Positions 8,401-20,400 of a stretch of 22,823 bases of DNA are shown piece by piece. Both the position numbers and the translations under genes were made by a program. This DNA is from JBGSYJ01 sp041748075 (GTDB lineage Bacteria > Acidobacteriota > Thermoanaerobaculia > Gp7-AA8). Positions within the stretch are counted from its first letter, which is position 1; each line of letters begins with the position of its first letter. The notes under the pieces are model-generated. The model saw nothing but the letters and a program-made list of their open reading frames with translations, made no database searches and had not been told where the DNA came from. The stretch is taken from NCBI GenBank assembly GCA_041748075.1, contig JBGTDX010000006.1:1-22823 (forward strand). The letters are read 5' to 3'.

Positions 8401-11400
8401 GAACGGAAGCGTGGTGCGTCCGCGAATCACCGGGGCTATGGGATTCACGAGATCGACGATGATGAGCTCCGGCCCGGCGTCGTTGATCAGGTAAAGAAGC
8501 GATCCTTCGACGGCACCGCGCGGATTCACGAGATGTCCAGCGGCCAGCGTCGCGGTGACGACGATTGCATTCGGATCTCTCCTGTCGAGAATGACGACGC
8601 GATCGGACTGATTCACGAAGAAGAGCTGCCGCGTGAATGCGAGGAGATAGTCGGTCCCCAGCGGCTCGAGCTGCGTGATGTATCGCCCGAGAAGTTGACC
8701 GATCGCTCCGTAGCTCCTCACGAGTGTGGGCTGCGACGGATCGGCTACGTTCCACACTCGGAGCTCGCCGTCCTGGTTTCCTGTGAAGGCTATGTTCCCG
8801 GCGACAGCAACGGCGCTTTCGGGACGAGGTCCGGCCGGCACCGAGAATACGGGAGCGCCTGCGCCCACGTTCACCGTGCTCAGACCGCGGTCGGCAACGA
8901 ACGCCCACCCGCCGGAAAGTGCCATTCCCGCGATCGGCCCGTTGGCGACGGCCACAGTACGCGCGTACGAGGGATCATTCGCAGAAGCGTTGAACACGAG
9001 TAGCTTGTCGGAGCCCGGTGAAAAGGGGAAGTTCGCGTCAGAGATGACGAGGGTTTCCCCTTCGCGCGCAACCGCACGAGATCCGAACCCGGCATCACTC
9101 ATCGCGGAGCTTACCTCGATCGCACTGGCGCCAAGGAATCGTCCGAGGGCTAACGGTCCAGTTGTTCTTCCCGCGACATCAGTCACCTGAAGCGAGAGCT
9201 GATCTCCCGGCGTCGCAGGCATATCCGCGACGAACGAGCCATTCGCCGCTGCGACTCCGGCGACGACATTACCCGTCGTGATATTCCTCAGCTGAAGTGA
9301 CAACGCTCCTGTCCCGGTGAGCGCTCCCCGCGCACCGGTGACACGGGCGTCCGCAGTCCCTGAAATCCGAACGAGACCTGCATGAATCTCAGGACGGAGG
9401 GGAATGTCGCTCACCGCCGTCACTCCGAATTCGTGCGCGACGAAAAGCGTGTTCCCATTCGAGACAATGTCCCAGGCCGCGCCACGAAGAGCCTGAGTGC
9501 CGATCACAACAGGTACCGCGGGATCAGCGAGGCTCAGCCTCGTCAGACCTGCGACATCATCGGCAACCCAGAGATCGCCGCCCTGAGCGACGACCGCATG
9601 GGGCTTCGCGCCCGGAGTATCAACGAGACCGCGGAAAGCTGGCGCAGAAGGATCGGAAAACTCGACGACGGCGAGTTTTCCCTCAATTCCGGCGAGATAG
9701 AGATACGTTCCCTGCACGGCCCCGCGGAGAGGGCTGGCGCCGGCGATAGACAGCTGCGAGAGCTTCCGGAGATTCGCCGGATCGCGCGCGTCGAAGATCA
9801 CGATATCGACATTCCCAGTCCATTCTTCGGGGGTAAGCCCGATGAGGAGATTCCCGGCAGCCGGAATGAAGTGCGAGAACACGCCATTGGTGAATCCCGT
9901 CTGATCCTTCACGAAACGTGGTGACACAGGATTCGAGATGTCATACAGCCGCACACGGCCGTCGAAGAAATCGAGCGCCGACGTCAGCATAAAATTGCCG
10001 ATGAAAGCGAAGGCCGCTTCCGTCCCGAGGTCGCTTTTCGGTGTGAGCAGCGAGGCGTTCGGGTCGCGGAGATCGAGCGTCGACAGAGGCAACTCTCCGA
10101 GGTACGCATGTCCGTTTCTGATCGCCGTCGAGTAGATGCCGTTCAGCGCTTCGATTGAACGTTCGAGCAAGGGTTGGGCAGGATCGGGAAGGTTGAAATG
10201 AAGAATCGTCTCTGACCGGTTCCCAAGGAGGGGCCAAACGGTATCTGACACAAGGAGGTCGTGACCTTCGATCGCCAGAGCCCGCGCACGGTGGTTCGGC
10301 ACTGCCAGCGACACCGTGTCGAGCGTCACAGTGCGACCGAACGGAACTCTCCCCACGATCACCGGACCTGCCGACTTGCCGCCGCCGTCGATCACCTCGA
10401 GTATAATTTCGTCTCCTGACTCTGCCTGGATCAGCGTGGAGAATGAACCATCGCCTGCGATGGAAACTCCGTTCACGACCAGCGAGCGCGTCGTGTTCCG
10501 GATCGTGCCTGTGATCGGACCGAGCCCAATGACGGAGCGCTCGCGTCCATCGACCGTCGCATTCGCTCCATCCCTGTTCACTTCAATGCGCGCGCGATCG
10601 ATAAGGGGAGCCGTCCGCGCGGGAACAATGGCGATGCCGATTTCCGTTGCGACGTACGCGTGGGTTGGAGCAATCACAACATCGACTGCGCTGCCGGACA
10701 GGCTCGTATAGCCGCGCACCGTGGGCACGGAGGCATCGGTCAGGTCAACGGTTGCCAGGCCGCTCGTCGTATCGGCAACGAAGCCGTCCTCCTCGATCGA
10801 TGCGATGCCACCGGCGGGCGATTGCAACGGCTCCCGGCCGATGATCGCCGGCGCCGCGGGGTTCGCGAGATCGAGGGCCACGATTTCCGCCGCGGTGTCG
10901 CTGACCAAGTACAGAGTGGAGCCCGAGAGGCTGGCGTCGATTGCATCGAAGTCGGGAATGTCGAGCGTGGTGACGAGAGTGATCACATCGCCCGCCGACC
11001 AGTCGAGCACGACCACGTCTTCCCTCACAGTTCCCGACTTGAGAGGATTGATTGCTATCAGGTAACGGTCATCGACGGGAATCAGCGCGGTAATCTGACC
11101 GCCGGCTCCGAGGTTGGTTCCAGCCCGAATCCGCTGCGGTGACTGAGGAGCTCTCACGTCGAATGCATGAACCGTTCGGCCATAGGCGACGAACAGCGTG
11201 TCCTCGAACAGCGCGAGAGCGTTCGCGTGGCCGTTGAAGGCGCCGAACGCTTCGGTCATGATGCCGTCGTCAATCCTCATTCCGGCGAGCGAATTGTTGA
11301 ATGAGTTCACTTCGTGCCCGAACCAGACCCAGTCTCCACCAATCGCCACTGAGCGCACCGGCCGCGGGAACTGGTGCGTGCGCAGAAGCGACGGCTGCAC

Positions 11401-14400
11401 CGGATTCGTCAAGTCGAGCAGGACGACCGTACCGCTCGCGCCATCTGTCGAAGACACCGGATAGCTGGTGACGGCGAGCGCGTGCCCGTTCGTGGTAACC
11501 CGGCGCGCTTTGAAATTGGGATCACTCGTCCACTCTGTGGAGTTGATCTCAACCGCTCCCGGATCTGTGAGAGCTCCTATGACCAGACGTGCAGACTCGG
11601 CAGGGAAGAGATGGGAGTCGCGTGCGACGAGTGAGATCGCGTCGCCTGGCTCACCCACGACACCGATGACGAAGGAACCGTCTGCCCCGGCGGTTGTGCT
11701 CCATGTTGCAAGCGTCCTGTCGTTTCTCGCCGTGACTACGATCGGAGTGTCCGGATCTGAAACGGCTCCCGGCGCGCCGACCACGGGTGAACCGTTCAGG
11801 GTGATGCGCGCCGGATCGAGAACCGGCGCACCGCCATTGAAGGCGATCGATCCTACTGCCACGAATTCCGTTTCACGCGGCAGGGTGTGCGAGTCCCTCG
11901 CCTTCAGCACCATGACATCACCGGCCTCACCATTCACGGCGAGCAGGAATGATCCATCGGCATTCGCGGTCGTTGCCCACCCAGCTCCCGTTCTGCTGTT
12001 TCTCACCGTCACATGAACCGGCTGATCGGGATCCGAGACTGCTCCCGGACTTCCGACGACCGTGACTCCCGATGGCATCGTCCGCACTTCGATCAGTTCG
12101 AGAGCAACCACCGGAGCAGAAAGGTTGCTTTCGATGACGCCGACGTCGACGAAAGCCGTCTCACGTGCGAGGGGATGGGTATCTCTGGCCCGTAGCGAGA
12201 TGACGTCGCCGCCTTCTCCCTGAATTGCGCGACTGAATGCTCCATCGGGACCCGCGACGGTACTCCAGGTCGCGCCGCCGCGGTTGTTCCTTACGGTGAT
12301 TTGAACGGGCTGGTCAGGGTCGCTGACCGCACCTGCCGCACCGGTCACGGTGATGGCGCCTCCACCCGTCGTGACGACGATCGCATCGAGGTCGATGGAT
12401 GGCTCACCGAGATTCGCGCCGAAGATTGCAGAGAAGTCATCCTTGTCGACTTCGGTATCGAGCTGAAGGTGGTCGCTAACCACGGCCTGCGCGTTGCGAA
12501 GTTTCAGTCCTGAGAAACGATAGAGTCCGCGGAACGTATCGCCGATCTCCGCGGTGAGAGGCGCGGACGAAACATCGACCGTGATCGTGTCGGCATCGTT
12601 CTCGAGAACCGGCCAGGTGACGTCGAGGTCGCCATTGATCGCGACAAGCATTCCTCTGAGGTGATCGGGTCCGCTGAAGTCCGCTCCGGTGCTGGTGATC
12701 GAATCGACAGATCTTGCATCGACGACGCGCTCTCCGATCATCGGAAGCGGGGTCGCATTCGGCGACTGGAAGTCATTCGCGACAATGAGCGCTCCGAGGG
12801 TCTCGGAGTTTCGTTTCAAATAGACCGTGCCTGGTGCTCCGACTCTCCAGTCATGGTTGTAGCCGCTGCCTCCGCTCGCGCTGATGTTGCCGGGTGGAAG
12901 CGTAACGGCATCGTAGTAGATGGCAATGCGCCCACCACCGCCCCCCGCTCCTTCAAAATTCGATCCGGAGGCTCTCCAGCCGGTGCCGCCGCGAGCCGCG
13001 AGCTCGCCCGGTCCACGCAGTTCGCCAACAACGAGCAGAATGCTTCCACCTGCGCCCGCGCCTCGGTCGCTGTCGCGACCGTTCGCGAGAAGGTCACCGT
13101 CCAGCAGCATGTTCTCCGCTTCGATCGAGATCACCCCGCCGCCCTGATAGCAGCTCGCGCAGTCGGCCGTGTGGCCTCCCGCGGCGCCGGGAGTATCGGG
13201 GAAGAAGATCGAGCCGTATGTTCTGCTCGTCGACGCGCCTCCGGTCCCTCCATGACTTCCGCCGGCACCCGCCACACTTCCTCCGTCGAATACCCCCGGC
13301 CACGTCATCGCTCGGCCATTCGACGTGACTCCATATCCCTTGCCGCTCGCATCGAGCGCTGCGTTACAGGCGACATAGACGCTTCCTGTCGTAAGCTCCA
13401 GCCGGTACATTTCCGTCGCGGTGATCTGCGCATGCGTGACCGACCCGCCGAGCACGACCAGCCGCTCGAATGTGTGCGGACCGATCACCGTCAGCACGCC
13501 GCTCTGCACGATCACCGTTTCGTTCTCGTAGCCGGTGTCGTCGGGGAAAATGATCGTGTCGCCGACGATGACGCGGCCTTCGACGATCGTCACGTCCGAG
13601 GTCGCCGTGCGGCTCTCGCCGGAGACATTCGTCACGACGACGCGCACGGAGACGATCGATCCATCCGGCAGCGACGGCATCGGGACGAGGGCTTCGTACT
13701 CATCGGCCATGCCGGGAACGGCAATCGGAATGATTGGCGTTTCAGCATCGCCAACGAAGATCTCGAGCTTGTCGATTCCGTTGGCAGGGTTGCCTCCCGC
13801 GTTTCCGATGGCATGGAAGCGGATGCGCGCGTTCCATCCGGCGGGGTACATCGCACCGCTCGTCGAGCACGTCATCCGCACGACCGGAGCGTTCGGATCA
13901 TTCAGCGCCTGCACGAGAACAGTGACCGACGCATCGCTCTCGTTGCCGGCATGATCGGAGGCGGAGATGGTGAAGGTTCGGTCGACCGGCTCAGTGCCTT
14001 CCAGGCTGCCGATCGGAACATCTGCTGAATAGACTCCACCCGCGAGTGTCATCGGCACGGGTGCGCCGCCATCGACACGCAGCGTCACGATGTTCACCCC
14101 GACGCCGGCATCGGTGACCGTCGCGCGCACCGGAATCGTCGCCCCCGTTCCTTCGGTGAACAACTGTCCCGCTTCGGGAGACGTGATCGTAATCTGCGGC
14201 GCTTCGATATCATTCAGCAGCTCGATGCTTCCTGTTGCAGTCGCCTGCTGGCCGAGCGAATCGGTGACGGTGGCTGTGAACGCAACGGTGGATCCCCCCT
14301 TCAGGGTCGCAGGCAGAACGATCGGAAGCGAAGCCGGAGGCCACGGCTGGTCGACGCCCGACCGCTCCCGCTCCAACGCCACCGACGCTTCGTACGGCGC

Positions 14401-17400
14401 ATCGTTCGCGAACAGACCTTCGGCTGCGAGCTGCACGGAGACGACGAGACCTTCATCCTCGAAGGTCACGGCGCCTGTCACCATCGTGCCCCCGAATACC
14501 AGCCCCGCCGGTGACAGCGCGAGCGCGACGTTCTCCGGCGGATCGTTCGGCTGCACGGCCAGCGCGATCTCCGCCGGCGCGCTCTGGTTCGTGGAGAGGT
14601 CGAGTGCGACCGCGCGAATCGAGAGCGTCGTGCCGCCCTCCGGAGCTTCCGGCGCAGTGAACCGGTACGAGAAGGGCACTGCATCCGCCGTGAACTGGTG
14701 AACCGCGCTCGCACCTTCGACCCGAAAGTAGTCGACCCTCGCGATATCGACCGCCGCCGTGCCGTCCGCGCCACCATTCCTCAGGTCCGGCACGAGCACG
14801 TACTCGACTCCTGAGATCAGCGGGAAGCCATCGGGCAGCGGCGAAGAAAGAATCACGAACGGCGGCGTGTCGTCGCGCGAGAAGAAGTGAAACGTCTGCT
14901 GAGCGAGAGCGTTGCCCTGCAGATCCCGAATTCCCGAGAAGACAATGCGATAGAACGACTCGCTCTCGAGCAATTCCAGCGGTCCGTGCACGAGAACGGT
15001 GTTCCCCTGATCGAGGCTCGCATTCCCCGGAATTTCACGCGCGATCTCACCCTCGGCTCCGAATGCCGTGAGCTTGTAGAGGTGAATCGCACCGCTTCCC
15101 CCCGGCTGCCACGGCGCCGGATCGACCGGCTCGCTGAAGTGGAACCGGAACGTGGTGGAAGGCTGCAGCGGAAGTGTCGGAGAGGGAATCACCTGCACCA
15201 CACGCGGCTCGATGTAATCCGAGGTGGTGAACGCCGAACCGAATGGGGAAGGAAGAGGATGGCCGGAACGATCGGTGATTGAGCCCGAGACGATGACGCG
15301 ATAGAGCAGATGGCTCTTCAGCGGGAACTGCTGGCCCGCCGGCGGCGCCGGGGGCGTCATCGTGATCGCGTGCGTGCCGTTTGCGAGAATCGAATCGGTG
15401 AAGATCGGAAGAACCTGGGGCGAACCGTCGGACGGTATGAGCTGAATGTGGCTGTTCGCTATGTGCTCAGCGCGAATCGGCTCGCTGAAGACCAGCGTGA
15501 TTGAGCTGTCGGGGGGAACGTCCGTCGCCCCGTCAGCCGGTGAAACGCTCAGAAGACGCGGCGGAGTCGAATCGAGCTTCACAGCCGGAACCTCGACGAC
15601 TGCGGTCCCGCTCGCGGCAGGAATCGTCACGCGCTGGCTGCCGCCGCTCGTCGTGTCATCGGGACCGATGTAGAGCAGATCGACGACCGTGCCTGCAGGC
15701 GGAACCGGGATCCCGTTGAAGGTGTAGCGGCCGGACGAATCGGTGCGGCTCTCGAGCGTGACGCCCGTGAAGCTCGCAATCACACGCGTACCGATGGACG
15801 GGCCGCCCGCCTCCGCTTCCACGAGCCCGGTGATTCCTGCGTACGAGCCGAGTGCGAGCGTCAGCGTTGCGGGCGTGCTCTGCGAGACGAGTGATGCCGA
15901 TGCTGACGCCGAGAGCAAGCCGTCGAGTGAAACAGCCTGCACCGAGATGCTGCCTAGCGGGATCCCCTCGGCCACTGCAACGCCTGACGGCGCGGTAAAG
16001 ACGACGGCCGTTCTGCCGCCGCCGCTGATCGTGACGCGCGCGTTCGCGAGCGGAGTGCCGTTCTGCGTGAGGAGGACTTCCACTCTGCCGAATGCCGGAA
16101 GCACCAGGCGAACGGGACTGATCGACGCGCCGACAGGGAAGCGTCCGATGAACGCCACGCGCCGCCGCTCGCCGCCGATCTCCTCCACTTCGATGTGGTA
16201 GTCCTCTCGCTCGAGCACGCCGTCGAAGGCGAGAGGATTCCCCTCCGCGTTTCGCTCCTGCAGGCAACCGGCGCAGAACTGGCGGACGGTGGCGCGGACA
16301 GGCGGAGTGAGCACGCCCGACATCGCGCCGCTGTCGTTGGGGAGGTAGACCTCGAGGTGCAGCCGCTCAGTCGGCTCGAGCTGGAGTGGCACGAAGGGGC
16401 GAGGTGTGGCAGCTGTGACGCTCCCTACTCCAGTTGCGCGGCGTCCTGTCTGTGGCTGGACGACCGACAGCGTGAACGGGCCTTCGCGAATGCCGTCGAA
16501 TGTGAACGCGCCATCAGGACCGGTCGTCGTTCGCGTGACGAAGTTCGGCGCGGTGAGCGTCACCTGCGTCGCGGGAACTCCTGCATCACCCTTCTCGGGA
16601 TCGGTGAGCATCCCGTCGACGCCGCCGCTCAGTTCCAGCGGGATCGTGACATTGGTCTCAGTCAGAGCGGAGACAATGATTCCGCCTGCACTTCCCGAAC
16701 GCCCGAGCAGTTGCGCGTACGCCGAGGCTGCGTAGTCACCGGCGGGAACGTCGGCGAAGCGTGCGACACCCGAGGCGTCGCTCGTCGTGAGATCGAAGAT
16801 CTTCCCGTCGCGATAGAGCGTGACGTCGGCGAGTGGGACGGGTGCGCCGGCATCGTTGGGATCGGTGACTGTCGCAGCGATCGATCCGATGCCGCCGGTG
16901 CCGATCGCGATGATGACGATGGCCTCTTCACCTTCGACAGAAATTGCCGAGAGAACGTTGCCACGCAGTTCCGGATCGGAAGGATCGAAGGCGGAGACGC
17001 GGAACGGACCTTCGAAGACGTTGCTCACCGAGAAGCGTCCCGCTGCATCGGCGCCGCGCGTTTCCGTCACAGTTCCAAACGAACGGGACGGGAAGTCGAG
17101 CTCTTTGAGATAGAAGCGGGCCAGCGGAACGGGCGCGTTGTCGGCGAGATTGTCGGGCGTGTCGTCGGGAATGAACTGACCGGGATTCGCAGGGTCGGAT
17201 TTCAGTCCCAGATAGACGACGCGCCCCTCGACACGTCCCTGCCTCCGCAGCACGACTGCAACGCCGGCGATCGCCGCGCCGCCTTCCGGCGTCACTCCGC
17301 CCGCGATTCCGGTCCGGAAGACGGTGCCCTGAGTTACCTCAGCGATGACGCGGTACGGCGTATTCGCGGGAACATTGAAGAACTCGAAACTGCCGTCAAG

Positions 17401-20400
17401 CGTCGTCAGCGTCGCACCCTGATCCTGCCGTCCGTCTTCGAGTCTCACCGATGCTCCCGGAATGGGCGTCACGCCGTCGATTCCGTAGACGACACCCCGT
17501 ATCGACGAGAGCCGGTCGAGCTGCAACGTGATTTCGGCAAGGTCACCCTGGTAGGCGAGTTTTCCGCTGCGCGCTGAGTGACCGTGAAGCGGATGCGAGC
17601 TCGACACCGTGAAATCGCCCAGCGCTGGCACCGCATCGAACGTCGCGAATCCTGCGATGCCACCTTCGGACGTCGATCGCACAATCTCGCGGGATCCGAT
17701 CTGCTGTTCTGCTTCGTCCCATACCGCGTAGCGCATTGTCACGTCGCCGATGAGATCGATGTCGGAGCGAAGCTTCACGCGAACGGTTCCCTGTCCCGGC
17801 AACCGCAACGTCAGCGCAGCAATCTGTCCCGCGAAGTCGACCCTCACATTTCCACTTGCGAACTGATCGCCGTAAGCACCGGGCGATGCAGGAACTGCAC
17901 GGATCTCAAGTGAACGTCCGACTGCGATGCCGGTGAGCTCGTAGGTGCCCGGCGCGGTCTCTGCGAGCTCGATCGGTGGGAATCCGGGCTCGATCACGCG
18001 ATAGCCCGAGACCGGAACACCGGTGGCGCTGAGAAGCCGGACGCGCACCTGACCCGTTCCGTACGTGCCGCGAATCACGATTGGCAAGTGATTTGCGGCG
18101 GAAGGATTCAGCGCGGGAACGACGCCGCCGCCGGCGCGCTGTGAAGAAGGATCGAGCGCCGTGACCTGTCTTCCGCTGAACGTCACCGGAATCGAGGGAA
18201 ATGCGAATCTTCCGTCGGCGTCGGCGACCGCGCTCTCGCCCCCCTGAATGGAGACGATCGCGCCGGAAGCATTCCGGTACTTCGAGACATCTCCGGGGAA
18301 GAGTGCATCTTCGATGAACACCTGCCCCTCGAGCGCTGCACTCGGTGCGGCGGGATCGACGTTCAGCGTCAGCGTCACTTCGCGCGTCTGATCGGCCCCG
18401 AGGTCGAAGTTGATGATGGAGCTCTCGCGGGAGAGATTCCATTCGGCGGCCTGCACAGTGACAAAGCCCGCTGGCACGAGAGGAAAGTCGAACCGGCCGT
18501 CGCCTGCAGTGAACGTCTCGCCGACTGCATGCCCGCTGTTGAAGACGCCGACGCGTGCGCCGGCAACCGGAGCGCCGGTGTCGGAGCGCCTCACCGTTCC
18601 GCGCACCGAGCCTGCGCGCGCGAAGCCGTTTCGCTGGATCGTCAGGTCCTGGCGGATGAGTGCACCGGCCGTCTTCAACTCTGCGGAAGCGAAGACTGCG
18701 TTGCCCGCTGCATCGATCGCGCTGAAGGTGAGTGGACCGACAGGAAGATCATCGACGACGTACGCGCCTGAAGACTCGGCAACCGTCTGCCGGACGAGGC
18801 TGAACGTCGTGCTCCCGACGATCACCCGCGCACCGGACACCGCCGTTCCGTCCTGATAGCGCACCACGCCCTCGGCGCGCCCACGCCCGAGGAAAAGGAG
18901 ATCGACACGATGCACCCGGCCGGGAAGTCGCACTGCGCCGGTGACGCTCGTTCTCTTTCCGTTCGCGAAGGCCTCGAGCGTGTAGGCGCCGGACATTCCG
19001 GCATCGGGATCGCGCGGGACCGATTCGAAGAAGAAGACGCCATCCGCGTTCGTCACGTCGAACTGCGTTCCACCGCTCGTGAGTCTCACATCGGCGCCAG
19101 GAACCGGCGCGCTCGTTCCTTCGAGGACGCGGCCGAACAGAATGCCCGCCGGCGCGTCGTTCTCGATGCCTGGGGTCACGGGCGCTGGAAAACTGACCGG
19201 CGCCGTCGTCAAGGGATCGACGAGCGGTCCCGATCGCAGCAGATACTGCCCGCCCGAGTCAGGAACGTTTTTCGACAGCGAATGTGCGAAGGTGACGTTG
19301 GTCACGCGCCCCTCATCCTGCAAACGCGATCCGAAGATCGGGCGCGGTCCCTGATAGCTGATCCCGTCGTGATCGAACGTTACTTCGGCGTCGTACGACA
19401 GTCCGCCGGCGCCGGCTGTTGCGGGACGGTTGTAGAGCACCGAGACGATGCGACCACCGGGATCGAGGAAAAGGTCCTGGCGGGCGGCCACGATCTGCAG
19501 CGGCTGCGGATCGACGACCGTTGCGGTCGCGGTCGCAACAGCGACGCCACTTTCCGCGGTGAGCTGCAGCAGCTCGCCGCCGCGTGTCAGCGTGAGCTGG
19601 TACGTCTCGCCGGCTGTCGCAGTGAACTCGAGATGCGCGCGAAGCAGCGTGCCGTCTGTTTCGGTCGGATAGATTACGTCGAGCGACAACGGACCACCCA
19701 CCGTCGCCGTTATGCGCAGCAGGACATCCTCGGTCCATCTTCCGACGAGTGCGAGCTCTCCCTGACGCGAGCTCTCCTCCTCGACGAACCGTGAGAGGTC
19801 GGCGAACGGCAACTGCCTGACCCATCCTCCGGCAGCTTCATTCGGTACATCGAGCAGGCGATTGCTTGTGACGCCTCGCAGCGAGAGCGCGTAGGGTCGA
19901 GCCTCCGCGGAAGCAGGACCGTGCAGGGCGACAGCGATGAAGGGAGTGCGATGTGCAGTGCCGGCGGCGAACCGCGTGAAGAAATTCTCGACCGCACTCT
20001 CTGCGAGCCCTGCGGCGATGAACTGCTCCATGACCGCAGCGCCGGCGCGGCGTCCGCTCGCCTCTTCACGCCTGAGCTGGTCGAACTCGCGCAGCTCGGT
20101 TGCGTTGCCGAGGAAGTCGAGCGCCAGGCCGCCGTACGTGTCGAGTGGATCTTTGGAGATGAAGAGCCGCTGTCCCGCGAGGGCAACATCCTGCCCGCGG
20201 CGGAAGACCTCGGCGCGCGTCACCCGGGGAAACTGCGCCGTCGTCTGGTTGAGCGGCGCAGTTGCCGCGCTCCATGCGAGACCGAGCATCTCGAGCTTCG
20301 CGGAGACGAGAGCGTCGTCGAGAAAGCCTGCATAGAAAGGAAGGACGAGCGTTGCGGGAGAGAGCGGGACGCCGGTGGCGCTCACTCCCATGTGCAGCGC

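Noticed and set aside
11575..12390. CRISPR-like or recent tandem DNA repeat
   Set aside because: The repetition is at protein level with about 85-aa units. DNA copies are diverged and not spacer-like.
12661..14028. 455-codon plus-strand open frame
   Set aside because: It is antisense to the giant gene, Arg/Asp-rich and without recognisable motifs, in keeping with a shadow frame.
16195..17577. 460-codon plus-strand open frame
   Set aside because: It is antisense to the carboxypeptidase-regulatory-like array, which is clearly coding on the other strand.
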